DNA from: Glandiceps talaboti
Lineage: Eukaryota > Hemichordata > Enteropneusta > Spengelidae
NCBI RefSeq assembly: GCF_964340395.1
Contig: NC_135560.1
Coordinates: 8,407,098 to 8,471,097, forward strand
Direction: 5' to 3'
DNA length: 64,000 bases
How positions within the stretch are numbered: the stretch's first letter is position 1; every line of letters begins with the position of its first letter. Below the pieces are notes generated by a model, which saw only the letters and a program-made list of their open reading frames with translations, did not search any database and was not told the origin of the DNA. A program made the translations under genes and the position numbers. Shown here one piece after another: positions 35,606 through 50,249 of the stretch.

Positions 35606-35734
35606 CCAAAGCCCGGAATACATGCTACTCTTTGAGGCTTTATTTCCCGTACTTATGTATAGTTCTACAACATATCAGCAGGGATTCCAGGCCATAGTAA
35701 AGATAGCAAATTGACATTTGCCAGGAATTTCAAA

Positions 35735-35737
<3 letters not shown>

Positions 35738-35826
<89 letters not shown>
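35738..35826. repeat. (TA)n microsatellite
   Basis: About 44 uninterrupted TA units. Confidence 0.97.
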
Positions 35827-36700
<874 letters not shown>

Positions 36701-37385
36701 TGTGCGAGTGTCTAGTTCAGGTTTTCCATTGTTTTCCAAATGGTCTCTGTGTTATCGGTTTCTTCCTATCAGATGTACAGCCATTACAGATTAGATAAAT
36801 CGTTTTATTTTGTTTTTGTTTTTTTAAGTTGATGTCAGTTTCCATACCCAATATTTCTTGCGAGACTTCACGATTTTCGCGATTTTGTTATTATTTTTCT
36901 CGAATACGTAAAAAAAAAATAAGTTTAGGGTCGGCCAGAAAAACTAGGTGGAGTCGGGTAACCGGAACCAAACAACTTGTTTTATTTGGCCTTAGGGATA
37001 AATGGATAAATAGCTGATTATAAAGTGTCCATTTCCGTTATGCTACCAAAGAGGAGTCATAAATAAGAAATGTAGTGCTATGTGCATAGTGTAATTAATT
37101 TTGATCACGTCAATTTTATATAATGGCATTATTTCAAATCATTAAGGCAAGTCTCGACACGTTACATGGCGGTCTATTAATGTCCTGCTGTCGATCGTTT
37201 TAAATGAATATTTTTTTTGATGACGAAACATCTAGAGTGATCACGTGTCATGAGTATGTACTCATCAAATATGGTCTATATTTTAAAGCTAGCAAACATC
37301 TGCCACCGAGGATAATTAGTTTTGTGATGTGAGTGGGTTGTTTTACGAGTGTAGAGTCAACACTAGCTGATATCATCCTATCATA

Positions 37386-38514
37386 AGGGAGCCTTCAGTA
37401 TTTACAAGGAGGGAGGGCCGGCGGAATCGGGGGAGGGTCACATTTTACAAACCTGTCTTGCGGGAGGGTCATATTTTGCATTACAATATTTGGGGCGGGT
37501 CACATTTGACAAGTGAGATGAGCACTCAAACATTTATTTTTACGAGTACTTTACATGCCAAAATACAAAAATAACCAGATTTAAACTGAATGCCTTTCGC
37601 AAGGGTGTTCTTGCAATTTCATGATTCATGCAAGAAATGTAGCTCTACATCTGTGATTTTTTTCAAGTCCTAGTGAAAGTTAGTTGTCAAAAATGTTTTT
37701 CAAATACCAGGAAAGTTTACCATCCTTGACTGCACTCGGCTTTTGTGATCCCCTACATACCCGGGATATGTACACCCGTTTCCACAGCAAATTATAAATG
37801 AAATTGAAACCCGCATAACATTGCTATTACACATCAAAAAGTTTACTCAATTCATGGTATGGATCGTAACAGTTGAACAACTTTAATACAGTGAAGTGAT
37901 AAGGTATTATTGCCCTACTTCGTCCCTGGGTAAAGTGTAAACATTCTTGTTTCAATCGAGATTGACAGACGCATCATCTGCTCCAAATCATATACATGTG
38001 TGAAAGGTGTGAAGTGAGCTGACGATTGTGACTGTGTATTTTTGCCATAAAGCTTACAGATGGTGGGTATTTTCAATGCTCACCTCCTTGCTTTGATGTA
38101 AAAATCATCAGATTCAATGAAAATATCAATATAAACACTTCTCAGTGTAGAACGACAGTGTGTATCTATTCCATAGCTTCCTGGTTTATCTGACATCGAC
38201 GTTGGTGGTGCACTTTCGAAACGAAGCACTTAATCAGTTCTTGTCATTAATCAATGGAACAGTTTTGCCAAATTTCGTTTGAATTGAGCCAGCCGTTTTG
38301 GAGAAAACAATGATACAGACAGACAGACACACAGACAGATGCACACACACATACACACACAGAGACTTTCACCCATTAATACATCTCTTCCTTACGGAAG
38401 AAAAAATACATATATTGTTTAATAAAATGATACATTTTGTTGAGTGTACCATCTCACTTTATCACTCACACTGTCCGCGAGTGTTGTTGTAAAATATGAT
38501 GGTGATGGTAGCAG

Positions 38515-38579
<65 letters not shown>

Positions 38580-39192
38580 GCGACGACGACGACGACGACG
38601 ACGATGACGACGACGATGATGATGATGATGATTTAGTTTTGAATGTCATAGAGAACATGGACAGTGATACATGTACTGACTCAAGTAGTACCAGTGAGTC
38701 AGATTAGAGTGACACTGATAATGTCAATACTGAAGGTGAAGGTGATGATGATGACAATGATATCAGGGAACTTTTACAAGTGACCAGATCAGACAGAGTA
38801 TGCACAACATGGAAAGCATGTATTATATACTAACTAGATTGTGCATCATTATAAGAGAAATGTCACTAGCCAGTTTTTTTTTTTTACTGTTTGTCACTTT
38901 ATATGTACAGATATTGCTTTTTTTTACTGTTTGTCACTTTATATCATATGTACAATTAATATTGCTTTATAATACAGAGTCAAAATCATTTAATTTGTAT
39001 GTATACATATAATGGGACTATTGGTTAACGATCAGTATATGCAATTGTAATGGGGAGGGTCATCTTTTACAAAATGGGACAAAGGGGAGGGTCACTTTTT
39101 ACAAATAGAGAATGGGGGGGGGTCATGTTTTTCTTAACAGACCATGTGTGATTTCCTCCGGCCCTCCCCCTTGTAAATACTGAAGGCTCCCT
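37386..39192. mobile_element. 1.8 kb terminal-inverted-repeat DNA element (AGGGAGCCTTCAGTA family)
   Basis: The left end AGGGAGCCTTCAGTATTTAC, then AAGG, a G-rich run and GGGCCGG, is matched in reverse at 39147-39192 (CCGGCCCTCCCCC, TTGTAAATACTGAAGG, CTCCCT). Inside are a piece shared with 62940-63170 (about 37571-37778), the (ACAG)/(CA) repeat end at 38270-38402, and an Asp-rich ORF. A related element is at 43459-44409. No clear target duplication and no transposase. Confidence 0.7.
38444..38707 (+). pseudogene. Asp-rich ORF across (GAT)n/(GAC)n repeat, possibly relic
   Basis: An 87-codon ORF dominated by poly-Asp from a GAT/GAC repeat (38515-38635). It is followed by a Ser/Glu/Asp-rich stretch and a stop, and the acidic reading resumes beyond the stop to about 38850. 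The codon-aligned acidic sequence on both sides of the repeat could be a remnant of an element-encoded acidic tail. It could equally be chance repeat translation. Confidence 0.25.
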
Positions 39193-39215
39193 AATGTGTC
39201 AACATGCACATATAT

Positions 39216-39280
39216 GTATACACACACACACACACACACATACATACATACATACATACATACATACATACATACATACA

Positions 39281-39312
<32 letters not shown>

Positions 39313-39420
39313 CATATACATACATACATCGTACGTACGTACGTACGTACGTACGTACGTACATACATACATACATACATACATACATACATACATACAT
39401 ACAGATACATACATACATTA
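39216..39420. repeat. (CA)n-(CATA)n-(CGTA)n microsatellite
   Basis: CA units, CATA units, a CGTA block at 39328-39362 and more CATA units. The ORFs are artefacts. Confidence 0.95.
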
Positions 39421-39507
39421 AGTGTATCTGTATCGACCTTGACAATCCCAATTTAGTCGTCTGAAGATCGCTCGAAGAGTGAAACTCTGTGGAACGACTT
39501 ATTACAT

Positions 39508-39611
<104 letters not shown>

Positions 39612-39683
39612 GACTGGATGTAGATAAAACCACATAAAAGTGCTCAATACGGGTAGTAAAATTAATATGCAAATTTTCAAAAC

Positions 39684-39787
<104 letters not shown>

Positions 39788-40014
39788 ATCCGCTGTACGG
39801 ACCTATTGCGCGGCAACGGTCCTTCAAACAGTACTTCCTCAACTCCCTCTCGATCGTAAAATTCATCGTAAAATTCATCGTAAAATTCAATGCGACCGCC
39901 TCTCTCATCGCACTGCACTGCAACCTCTGTCCTTCACATACTGTATACAACTGGGTTACCTGGGGCACAATCAATAACTGGGACATCTTTAGCCTTTCAG
40001 AAACAAACGACAAT

Positions 40015-40100
40015 GGAGAGGCTCGAACCTGAAACCTGCAGATTTCAATGACTCCAACCACATTCGACCACCACGACCCTCTTGCCTAGCCTACTGGGTT
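40015..40100 (-). repeat. tRNA-like (SINE head) sequence
   Basis: On the minus strand a possible A box (TGGTCGAATGTGG) is followed about 30 bp later by GGTTCGAGCC, an excellent match to the RNA polymerase III B box. The two are tRNA-like in spacing, but no full cloverleaf is evident. A tRNA-derived SINE head is the best guess. Just upstream on the plus strand a 12-bp unit GTAAAATTCATC occurs three times (39859-39894). Confidence 0.4.
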
Positions 40101-41046
40101 AATTGTTATGATGAAGAACACGCTCATCCATCAACCCGGTATTATTGCATAAATTATTCACAACATACACAAAAAAATAATTGTTTCGTGTATTACAACA
40201 TACACACTAATCCCGACTTGTCAGTTTGACAGGTGCAGCCAACGGGCAGATTTGTGTTGTCATTAATAATCATATTAAATGTTTTTAAGAATCGCTCCTC
40301 CCAAAACAATTGTGGGGAAAGATGTTTTAATAGCTGTTCTTATGTACCCTCCCACTAGTGGTGAAGTATGTATACATGCCCTCCCTCCCTCCCTTCCACT
40401 GGGTTTGAACTTGCCCGTCAGCTCACTGCCCTCCCACTGAATATTGTGAGTGATTTACTCACTCTCTACCAAAAAAAGGTCTGTGCTTTCCACTATACCA
40501 ACAATTCGTGTTGGTGTACACAATGAGTGTTACCTTAAAAGACATAATCATGTCTCCCCCCCGCCCTCCCACTGTACCAAAATCAGGATTTTCCCGCTGC
40601 AATTCTTCCTTTTCTGCTACCCCCCACCCCCGCTACCGATCGAAAAAATTGCCCGCTCACTGAAAAACAGTTTTTTTGCAAGAACAGCTTCGTTGACTGC
40701 ACCTGGCTAGAAATGTATATTGGAGCCCGTCTCCTTGCCAACGCAAGATGAGTATTGCAATCCCCGTCAACTAGTTACGACTCCATCGGAAATAGACTTT
40801 AATAACCCTGTGATTAAATACCCATAGCTTTTAATGTATTGTTTTGATGTAGATTTGATAAAAGTAATTCAACATTAAAACATTCTCGTTCAGTGTACAT
40901 GTACGAATTTGTCTCTGTTTTGCAAAATAATAAGATGGAACTCGATTGTTTTTCTTACATTAATTCTGTATATCACATATTGTGCTGTACACGACAGCAG
41001 CACTATCTTGTACGGTGGTAGCTTTTGAACACGGGATGGTGTACTA
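40101..41046. other. No gene supported; C-rich decayed repeat pieces
   Basis: Contains several CCCTCCCACT runs (40349, 40428, 40564) and C-tracts like those in the G-rich transposon termini of this window. No gene. Confidence 0.3.
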
Positions 41047-41084
41047 TTAGAATATTCAACCTAATTGTTGAATAATTATGTTAA

Positions 41085-41245
41085 ATGTTGTTGAGTCAAA
41101 CAATGAGAAGTAGATTTTGCCTAGCCAGATGATAACATCATGTACCAATGTATTAGTAAGATATTTAATAATTTGTCCACCGAGACAATAAAATGTAGCA
41201 ATGTTACAAAGATTTTTGTCCAGCCAGACAATGATTTGTTCAACA
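41085..41245 (-). repeat. CTGGCTAGGCAAAATCTAC-type unit, two copies
   Basis: On the minus strand units of AACATTGCTACATTTTAT and GTCTGGCTGGACAAAAATC recur. The same unit flanks the foldback at 28853-28905 and 29436-29505. A small dispersed repeat. Confidence 0.55.
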
Positions 41246-41420
41246 TAGCTGGTTTCCATTGTAAAATGTGACATATGTTGAAATGAGGTCAAAGGTCACA
41301 TACACTCGAGATTGTATCAACAGGTGAATTCATTCTCAGATTACTACTTGTAGTCATTACTATCTGATTAAATTTGACATATCTAAATCCTTAATCTTTC
41401 CGACATCTTCTTGAATTACA

Positions 41421-41644
41421 GCAATTTTACGTCTGCCTTGTCCTACGTCATTCGCACTCCAGAATCAGTGGGCGAAGTCATCAAACGACAGAATACCGAT
41501 GTCCCGATCCAAAACTTAATTTCCTTTATGCAACAAAATGTACCCCCCATGGACGTTATCATATATTATATGCGCATTTTGTACACCAAAAAGACACTCA
41601 TTCTGACGAGTCACCATGTTGCAAGCATTTGTCGCTCTCGTTGA
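41421..41644 (+). CDS. Possible internal or terminal exon, unrecognised
   Basis: A TTCTTGAATTACAG acceptor-like site precedes an open stretch of about 74 codons ending at TGA 41642-41644. Composition is balanced and free of repeats (a VIRTPESVGEVIKR part, then a hydrophobic part). No domain is recognised and no partner exon was found. It may be a last exon of an unseen gene or chance. Confidence 0.25.
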
Positions 41645-41659
41645 TTTTTTAGCACAACT

Positions 41660-41736
41660 GAACTAATAAGGTTCAGTAGTGTTATAGGCATGGTGTGGTG
41701 TGGTGCGGTGCGGTGTGGTGCGGTGTGGTGTGGTGT

Positions 41737-41806
<70 letters not shown>

Positions 41807-41892
41807 CGAACGACTTAACTCAAATACCGCCAGACCGATTGCCTTGGTATTTTGGTGTTATAGGCATGGTGTGGTGTGGTGAGGTGTGGTGT

Positions 41893-41952
<60 letters not shown>

Positions 41953-43018
41953 CGAACTACTTAACTCAAATACCGCCAGACCGATTGCCTTGGTATTTGG
42001 TGTCTAGTTGGCAAATTGTTCAAAGCAAAATGATTATTCACTGGTGTGATTTTGGTCAAAAGATGTCAGTTTTGATAAAACAAACTTAAAAACTCCGAAA
42101 CTACTTGGTAGATTGGTCTAAAATTTGGTGGGACAGTTTTTAGGGGTGTGTAGATTAAGATTTGTTTATGACACAACGATCATTAATACGCAAATTAGGT
42201 CTAAAAATTGTGCCTTTTTGGTAAAAAATCTTTAATTCCAAAACTACTGAGCAGATTGAGCTGAATTTAATGGGGGTACATTTGGAGATGTGTAGATGAA
42301 GAACTATTAAGCATATAATGATCTTATCAGCAATATGCAAATTAGGTGTAAAAAATATGAATTTTGGTCAAAAGCTTATATCTAAAAAAAGTGCTTGGTT
42401 GATGGTACTGAATTTTGGTGAGATGTTTCTAGACATGTTATTCTGCAGATGTTGTTTAAAATGTGTTGACACAACTGGCCCTAGCAACAATGACCATGCC
42501 CATAGCAACAACCAATGCCAGAATAGTTTGCTAAAATAACAACTTCATCTGGTAGGCAAGTGAGTAAACATTCATAAGATGTATGCAATTATGCTTAGCA
42601 ACAGGGCCACGCCCATAGCAACAGCCAAACAATGGTGTATATTGCAAAGATAACAAAAGGGATTAAGAGACAAATGAATAAACTTTCAAAACATGTATAC
42701 AAATATGCCTATTAACAAGCCCACGCCCATAGCAACAGCCAAATAATAGTGTACATTGCAAAGATAACAACAGGGATTAATAGACAAATGAATAAGTATT
42801 CAAAAAATGTATGCAAATATGTTTATCAACATGACCATACCCATAGCAACAGCCAAATGATCGCGTATATCACAAAGATAACAACAGGGCTGGAAAGGCA
42901 ACTGGATAATCACTCAGCAAATTAACACCTATACCTAGCATGGATCAGCATATGGATAAACATTTGCAAAAACTGTGTAGTTGTGCTACAACGCCATTGG
43001 CGTTATTTTTTAGAATGT
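41660..43018 (+). repeat. GT-tract dispersed repeat, copy 1
   Basis: Begins AAGGTTCAGTAGTGTTATA, then a GGTGT-rich stretch and (GT)n. The segment AACTCAAATACCGCCAGACC with its GT tract is tandemly doubled (41690-41855 and 41867-42000). Downstream is a roughly 120-bp repeat with CCCATAGCAACAGCCAAA (42610, 42728, 42840). The end is GCTACAACGCCATTGGCG. The same start and end occur in copy 2 at 56155-56675. ORFs across it are artefacts. Confidence 0.75.
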
Positions 43019-43458
43019 AAAGACGCTTGCGAAAGTAAAGGCCGGTCACGAGGTACTAAAACTTGCTCTTGCATAAAGCCTATGCCAATATAATCAAGGT
43101 ATAATATAGTAATTTATTTATAGTAATTTCTAATCAATTTTGGAGTAATTTGCGATAATGAAATGTGTATCATAACACAATGCATTATTGTGTACGATGA
43201 ATATGGAATTGGCAAGACGCGATAAGTGGGTTGATTAATTGCTTGTTTTTGTGTACATTTCAGTCATCCATACATTCACCGTGACGTATAATCAAATATC
43301 TATTCAGTAGTAGTTGTAATGGTTTTATTCATTTTATTTTATCAAAGTCTGTACCGACTCAACAATTATGATAAACACTTACATCCTATGTACATAAAAT
43401 ATGTCGTCGTTATTCTAACAAACATGATTATAACTACATCAACTTCACTTGCACACTT
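43019..43458. other. No gene supported
   Basis: AT-rich spacer between two repeats. Confidence 0.35.
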
Positions 43459-44409
43459 AGGGAGCCTTCAATAATTACAGGGGGGAGGGCCGGAGGAATT
43501 AGGGGAGTCACTTTTTACAAATCTGTTCATGAAGTGCTCAAAACATGTTTCACTTTTTTTTCCTATAGCACCCTTGTAACCATGGTAATGAACAGCCCAA
43601 AGTTGCGGTTATGGCGTTATACATACATTGTATGCAAATTCCATGCAATATAGCTGGTAGGTGTACACTAAGTGACCCCCAGAACATTAATATTATTTTG
43701 ATAGTGAACAGCCCAAAGTTGCCTCAAATTATGGCGCTATGCATACATTGTATGCAAATTACATGCAATATTGCTGGTAGGTGCACACTTTAATGAAATG
43801 AAAATTAATATCATGTTGATTGTTGACGCTGCACTTTGCATTTTTATTAGCTATGGGTATGAAAACACGATTGACTTTTACTATATCATCCCTGTATACG
43901 TAACAATGGTAATGAACAGCCCAATGTTGCCTTAAGTTATGGCTTATTAGGGTTAGGGTTGGGCATCATAAAATCAGACCACATCATCAAGTAGCTGCGG
44001 ACAACCATATGGCAGATAGGGAGGAGAAAAGTGTGTCTCACAGGAGAAAAACCGGGAACGGCTGGAAAAGGTATTAGGGATAATGTTCTAGAAATTTTGA
44101 CCTCAGTCCCACAATGTTAGGAGCCATATAGTGTGTGGCCTGCAACTCAGCCAATGAGATCCAAACACAGGTACTGATTAATGCAGTGCCTTCACTCAAT
44201 TCAAATATAATGTACTAGTAGTAGTTGGAGAAATAGCCAATGCCTAAAACTTTAAATATTTTAACGGGCGGGACATATTTTAGAGAAAGGAAATTTAGTG
44301 AGGGTCACTTTGTAGCATGACGGAATCGGGGGGGGGGGTCACATTTTACGCAACAGTCCGGGCCTGATTTCGTCCCGACCCTTCCCCTTGTAATTACTGA
44401 AGGCTTCTT
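43459..44409. mobile_element. 0.95 kb terminal-inverted-repeat element, same family as 37386-39192
   Basis: The left end AGGGAGCCTTCAATAATTAC is mirrored by CTTGTAATTACTGAAGG and CTTCTT at the right end. Inside is a tandem repeat of about 123 bp (GAACAGCCCAAAGTTGC at 43589 and 43707, with a diverged third near 43913) containing CATTGTATGCAAATT. Non-coding. Confidence 0.65.
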
Positions 44410-44689
44410 TATCTGTATCGTTTTGAATTCAAACCTTCCTCCACTATAAGACTTCCGTTGTTGCAACGGTACATATTTACAGTGCTATGAAAAGGCACAT
44501 CGTTTTACGACGATGTTTTAAGTATTCAAAAACGTGATGTCGTTACTATTGTTATCATTTTATCCATGTCTTTTCTTGTTGTTTCTTTGTTTATGCATAG
44601 GTCTTTTTTTTTCCTTTCTATCAAAACAAAAAATATTCGAGAAATGTCCTCTACCCCTTCCCCAAACGATGTTTCCCCATTGCATCATG

Positions 44690-44989
44690 TTATCCTGGAT
44701 ACGGACATTTTGACAAAGGTGTTGGAGATCCTGTTACTTTAAACTGTCCTTTGAGAACATTGGAAGGAACTTGTGTGACTTGATTTGGTTGCTGGCCACC
44801 AACATACACAGTATAGATGCCTGGTTCTATCACCCACTGAGTGGTGTATACCGCCATCACGCGGGGAACAATGGTAAAAGTTATGGAGATTGACTGATTA
44901 GGTTGTATCTCTGTACGGTTGAAGCTTACTAACTGCCATTTAGGAACTGGGATAGTTGCGTTGTTCCAGCTCAAATAACACTGTGTTAC
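44690..44989 (-). CDS. GH3 exon 10 (last)
   Basis: Completes the fibronectin-III-like domain ([25 protein letters not shown]) and stops at TAA 44690-44692. This is the exon with a decayed copy at 19221-19515. Confidence 0.93.
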   Translation of the reverse strand, partial: VTQCYLSWNNATIPVPKWQLVSFNRTEIQPNQSISITFTIVPRVMAVYTTQWVIEPGIYTVYVGGQQPNQVTQVPSNVLKGQFKVTGSPTPLSKCPYPG

Positions 44990-47900
44990 CTGGAAATTAG
45001 AAAACGTGTGCAGTTAAAAGTCGATTTGTTCAGTTGATTGTGACGAGAAAGTATAAACAAAATTCCCAAGCTCTATACGTACTAAAACAAATCAAACTAA
45101 AAGTCAGAGGAGTTGCATAAATGACACAATTTACACTAGTCTTTTAGTCGTGTGAACAAATCTAATGATAGCGTTTAGTTTTCCTCAGTTAAAGTACCAT
45201 GCGCCTTGCAAATAAAGTCTAGCAAAGTGTTGCTGTTACTTTGTTCAAGAAAACCTCCACCAATTCTCAGTTAACATCAAGAAAAAAATCATGAACCACC
45301 GTACATTTTTTTTAAAAAGAGGCCAAAATGTCAACATGAACTATTTTGGAATCTCAGAAAATGGCTGAATGTCTTTAGTTGTAACTCTATAGGAAGGATT
45401 GTCTATTTCCTTGAAAACAAGACGGTGATCTGGATGAGCCCTATAATTATGTCTTCATCATAAGAAGGGAACAAGCTTTCAGGCTATGGCAAAGTCTGAA
45501 TAGATAATGATAACTTTGAATTCAGGGAAATTGGTCCTCAAGACGCGTTCTTCCTATAAGGCCAAAAAAGATTGTTTCTGGTCAGAACATTCTGTCTATA
45601 TAAAGCGACGACGCTATTTTATTTTTTTTATTCTCAACAAACCTGTCACTCAATCTACTAATTATGGCAGTTACTGTTCTTTTATTTAGTACTTTAGAGC
45701 AAGTGTGTATGTGGGACAGATGTCGTTTGCTTGGTCACGATTGGCTCTGCAGTTGTCTTCACTGAAGTAGGGAGTGTTATTTTTTGTGTTTCCCCCACGG
45801 ATCTGCAGATTGCATGGGCTGGACAAACACGAAACAAAAACCGACGCAAGGGTAAATTTAAGTGATACGCGCGCAGACCAGAAACAATTCTTCTTCTTTT
45901 TGGCCTAATGTTTTTTCAAAATTACTACTAACCTCGTCCCCCGCCAAGTTTCCAGTGTTTTGTACAACAACAGTGATAGATTCGTTATCACAGGCTTTGA
46001 GGGTAGTTGTCTTCAAGCGTAAGTCGGCATATTTGAATTCGGTGTAAGACAGACCATAACCGAACGGAAATAACGGGTCGCCATGGAAATAACGATAAGT
46101 TCTTCCATCCATTGTGTAATTAACCATCGGAGGAACCTAATGTACATAAAGCAAACAAACACACATTTTTCCAGTGGTAGAACATGACTAAATGACCTAT
46201 TCGTATGTATGTCTTTTTATCCAAGAACACCAATTTGAAATTGAAACTATTTATCTGAAAGAAATAAGCTCTTAAGAGTCATGAATATTCAGTGTGCAAC
46301 TAATGAATAATCATATGTGCATGTATTGCAATAGTGCATCACTGAAAGGATCGAGGTGAAAAAGAGTTTCAATTTGGTGTTTCTTGGCAACAGCGCGAAA
46401 ATTATGAGATTTGAAATCATGAAATCTATCTCCAAAACCCACAGTTTTTGAAAATACTTTCATTTCTTGGAATGGTGTTCCCCTTTAATGAGTTTCAGGA
46501 ACCATTATTTTACTTTATCTATCAATCAAAGCTTTAATAACGACAAATTCCCACCTGGTCCATAGATTTTGGCCATGTCATTGGTAACCGTCCTGCAGGA
46601 TTGCTACCTTCCATATTTACAAACAGTCGATATAAAGCTGTACCAGTGGCTTGAGCTGGGAAGAAACATTCTACAATGGCTGAAACTGCATCGTTATTCA
46701 CAGCCCACGATACGTCCAGTGGTCCAGCATTGAATAACAGTAAAATCACAGGTTTACCGTCAGCTGAAAGAAAAGGGATTGAAACAACTAACACATCAAA
46801 TAAAACAAAACTATACTTAGTTCCTATGAATTCAACGTATCTTTAATTCAGAGTTTGAATTGAAACTAGAGTGTACATGCATTTTCGTTTCGGCATTAGA
46901 AGACAATTCTATGTCGTGCAGTGATCGACTTCGTATACATTGTTGTTTTACAATCCACCACGTATACACGACATGTCTCCAATAGGCTGCCAGACATTGT
47001 CGTTGATGGCGCTCGTACCATCTACGTCCCACACACACATTTTGGGTCAAAGTGAAATGTTGTAGAGTCATCCGTACTAGTAGTCTATGAACTGCAATGT
47101 ACATACCATATTTCACAGCATCTTGGAGAAGTTGTAATTGTTTACCAGGAAGGGATAAGTCAGATCTGTCATAAAATTCAGCTTCAATGGACGACCCTAC
47201 AAGCAAGACAGCAGAGATTGAAATAAGATACCTTGGCAATCAAGACGATGAAAAACTGTTTGCCAACAAAATGTATATCGAAAAGTACTTTTGATATATT
47301 GGGGAAAACTCAGTTTAAGAAAGAAGGTGTGTATGTGTTACTTCGCGAATATGTATACCACAAGGAAAGTTCTCACTGTTCTTATATTAGCGACGGAATA
47401 TTTCGCGATATTATGTTTTTTTTCTGTCAGAAAGTGATTTCCCCATCCCGCGGCCCGTCTTTCAGATTAATGGTATGATTATTTGTGTGTTGCTTTTTCT
47501 AAACTATCTAAATTGAATACTTTTTTATTAGCCAAAACCTACAAATCAGCTAAATGAATCGGATAGAGACGGCAACACTGCTGTCATCTGCTATTTGCTA
47601 AAACAATACTGTCGCAATAATACTTAGGTCGATTTTAACTGTAGAACAGACCTGTTCCAAGAGCAACTACTACCATATCAGCTCCACTCACAGCAGCTTT
47701 GACTAAGGAAGGGAAATAATTGGAGCACGAAGCAGTTAAACATCCTGGCGTACATCTAGTATCGGAGGCCATTGCTTTCAGTCCCTGACATGGCGTCACA
47801 ACGAAGTCTCGGTCTGGATTTGGTGCATAGTCACCAAATAATGTGGAAGGGTTGTCAGCGAATGGTCCGACTACCTGGTGAGATAAACAACATCAACGAT

Positions 47901-50211
47901 ACACAAATTAGTTATTTAAAGAGCTAGTCGGTCAATAAATCGGTTGATTTTTTTTCCTGACACTTATTCCTCATTGAAGGTCATCGGGTCCACGAATCAT
48001 AATTACGAATCGAACAAAGACAAAGAGAGACCGCGTACGCCATCCTCGGAAGCCAGAGCACATATTTCTGTTGACGCGACGAAATATGCCTCTGGTCCGT
48101 ACTTCTGGACGGTGCCGTAAACAGGTAAACAGGCCTGTGGGTTTTACGACGATGGCAAACTCTTTCGTGCGATAATATGAGACCCTAAAATAAACACACA
48201 AATATGTATTGCATATACTTACAGCGAATTTTCCAACCCTTGTTTTCACGGGTAAGAGTTTTCCTTGATTTTTCAAAAGAACAAAACTCTTTACTGCAGC
48301 CATTATAGCAAGTTCTTGGTGTTCTTTACTTTGTACCACGGACATATTTAACGTTGAGAACGGATTCATCTCCGGAGGGTCGAACTCGCCAAGTTTCATT
48401 CTCGTGTAGAAGAGTGGTTTGACGCGTTCGATAACTGTTTCTTTTGTAATAAGATCCATTTTCACCGCATCACCGATACGTGTGTAGTACCCGTCACCAA
48501 CTGGGAAAGATAAATCCAGATTACAACCAGCGTTCACGGTCAAGATAACCGTTTCTATGACATCGTCCGTAAAATGATGAGCTGTCCTAATGAACTCAAC
48601 AGCGCCCTCATCGCTCACAACGTAGCCACGAAATCCCCACTCCTTTCGTAAAATGTCAGTCAACAATTTCTTGTTTCCACAAGCTGGAACTCCGTTTATC
48701 CTGAATGAAACATAAATACGATAATATATTTATTTATCTTTTTTAACTCCGGCTCCAGGCCCATAAAAAAGGGGAAAATATAAATGTGCAAAAACAAACC
48801 AAAAGACCAAAGTTACAAATGGAACAGAACAATTAAAAGCTAATACAAAGTATCTCTCCATTGCCTGCATTGCAGAGAGTTATTTTTTTGCTTTATGTGT
48901 AAAAAGTACTCATAATATTCTAATTACTGAAGTATGCTTAGCTATCATGGCCGCTTGATATTGGCTGAACTCAAACCTGGTAAACGATCCGCTGACATGA
49001 TATGAAGAATATCGAGGAAATCCCTACCATGTGATCTGGTGATCAACTGATTTAACCAATTTTACGATGCCAGAAGACAAATGCAATGACATAGAAGGTA
49101 TGCACTAAAATTAACATTATGCTGGAATAGTTAATCGAGTTTTCTTATGATAGTATTTTCACTTGAGTCAAAAAGTTCACAAACTCGGTTTGTGCCACTT
49201 TACATGTTTATCGTTCAATGCTTGATAGAAGAATGAGATCAGAGTAGTCACTTGATTTGCAACGAAGTACACAATTTGTGGATACGTCATCACAAACGTG
49301 TCATACGTTTACATTTTTGCTCTTACCTATTGTAGCTGCACATAACACTATAAGTTCCTGCCTTTACACATTCATGAAAGGCCGGTAAAAATGTCATCTG
49401 CCAGTCACGCTCCGAAACCTATTTAAGAGGGAAAACACTAGTAAATTAAACATGATGGCTGTTGCAGAGAGTGTAGACAGCTTTTGAAGTTAAATTTTAG
49501 TGATTTTTTTCAAAAATTTCCCCACTTCCTCTCTTGGATCATCGTTTCAATACAGGTCCTCGCCAATGTTGGTATAATATTATATTGAATGAAGTACAAA
49601 AAAAAAAGTAAGGTACACCGTAACGGGCGCGGCCTCACACAGCGGTCAACCCCTTTTCACGGGCGGAGAGATACGACAACATCTTACAGTTTACACAATA
49701 AAGTAATCAATAAAAATTATAATAATATTCTTTTCGTCACCTCACTTCGCCAATGTCGAAATAGCATTCTGTATTGGAATAGTATAGTTCTGCTGCTGGA
49801 GTGTCATCGTTTATGGCACAGACAACGTATGGTACACTGTGCACTGCGTACTTTGGCGTCGAATGTCACTAGTTAAATTTTCGAATGTAATCGTATGAGG
49901 CACGATACCTTTGCGTTGAATGAAAATCTTGGCTGTGGAATATCTTCTGGCCCACCATGCACATCGAAATGCTTGCATCCAGCATTAGCAATGACGTAAC
50001 GCGGATGGTTACCTTGGAGACCACTGACGTAACTTTTGACCAATTGACCGGCCAGAAAAGGGTCTTCACCATAGGTTTCCTGAACAGGTAAAGGTATACG
50101 AATACATCTATGATAGGAACATTTGCAAAAACAACTCTCTTGTCATCATGTTTCGATTCACAGTTAACGTTGTTAGTGAATGTCACAAATTGTGTGTGTA
50201 TGTGTGTATGT

Positions 50212-50249
<38 letters not shown>

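Noticed and set aside
46832-47106. ORF continuing past GH3 exon 7
   Set aside because: The donor GTATGT at 47106 and the join to exon 8 explain the exon end; the rest is intron read-through.
47971-48222. Continuation of the GH3 exon 5 ORF below 48223 as coding
   Set aside because: A strong GTAAGTAT donor at 48222 and the in-frame join to exon 6 show that the extra open frame is intron.
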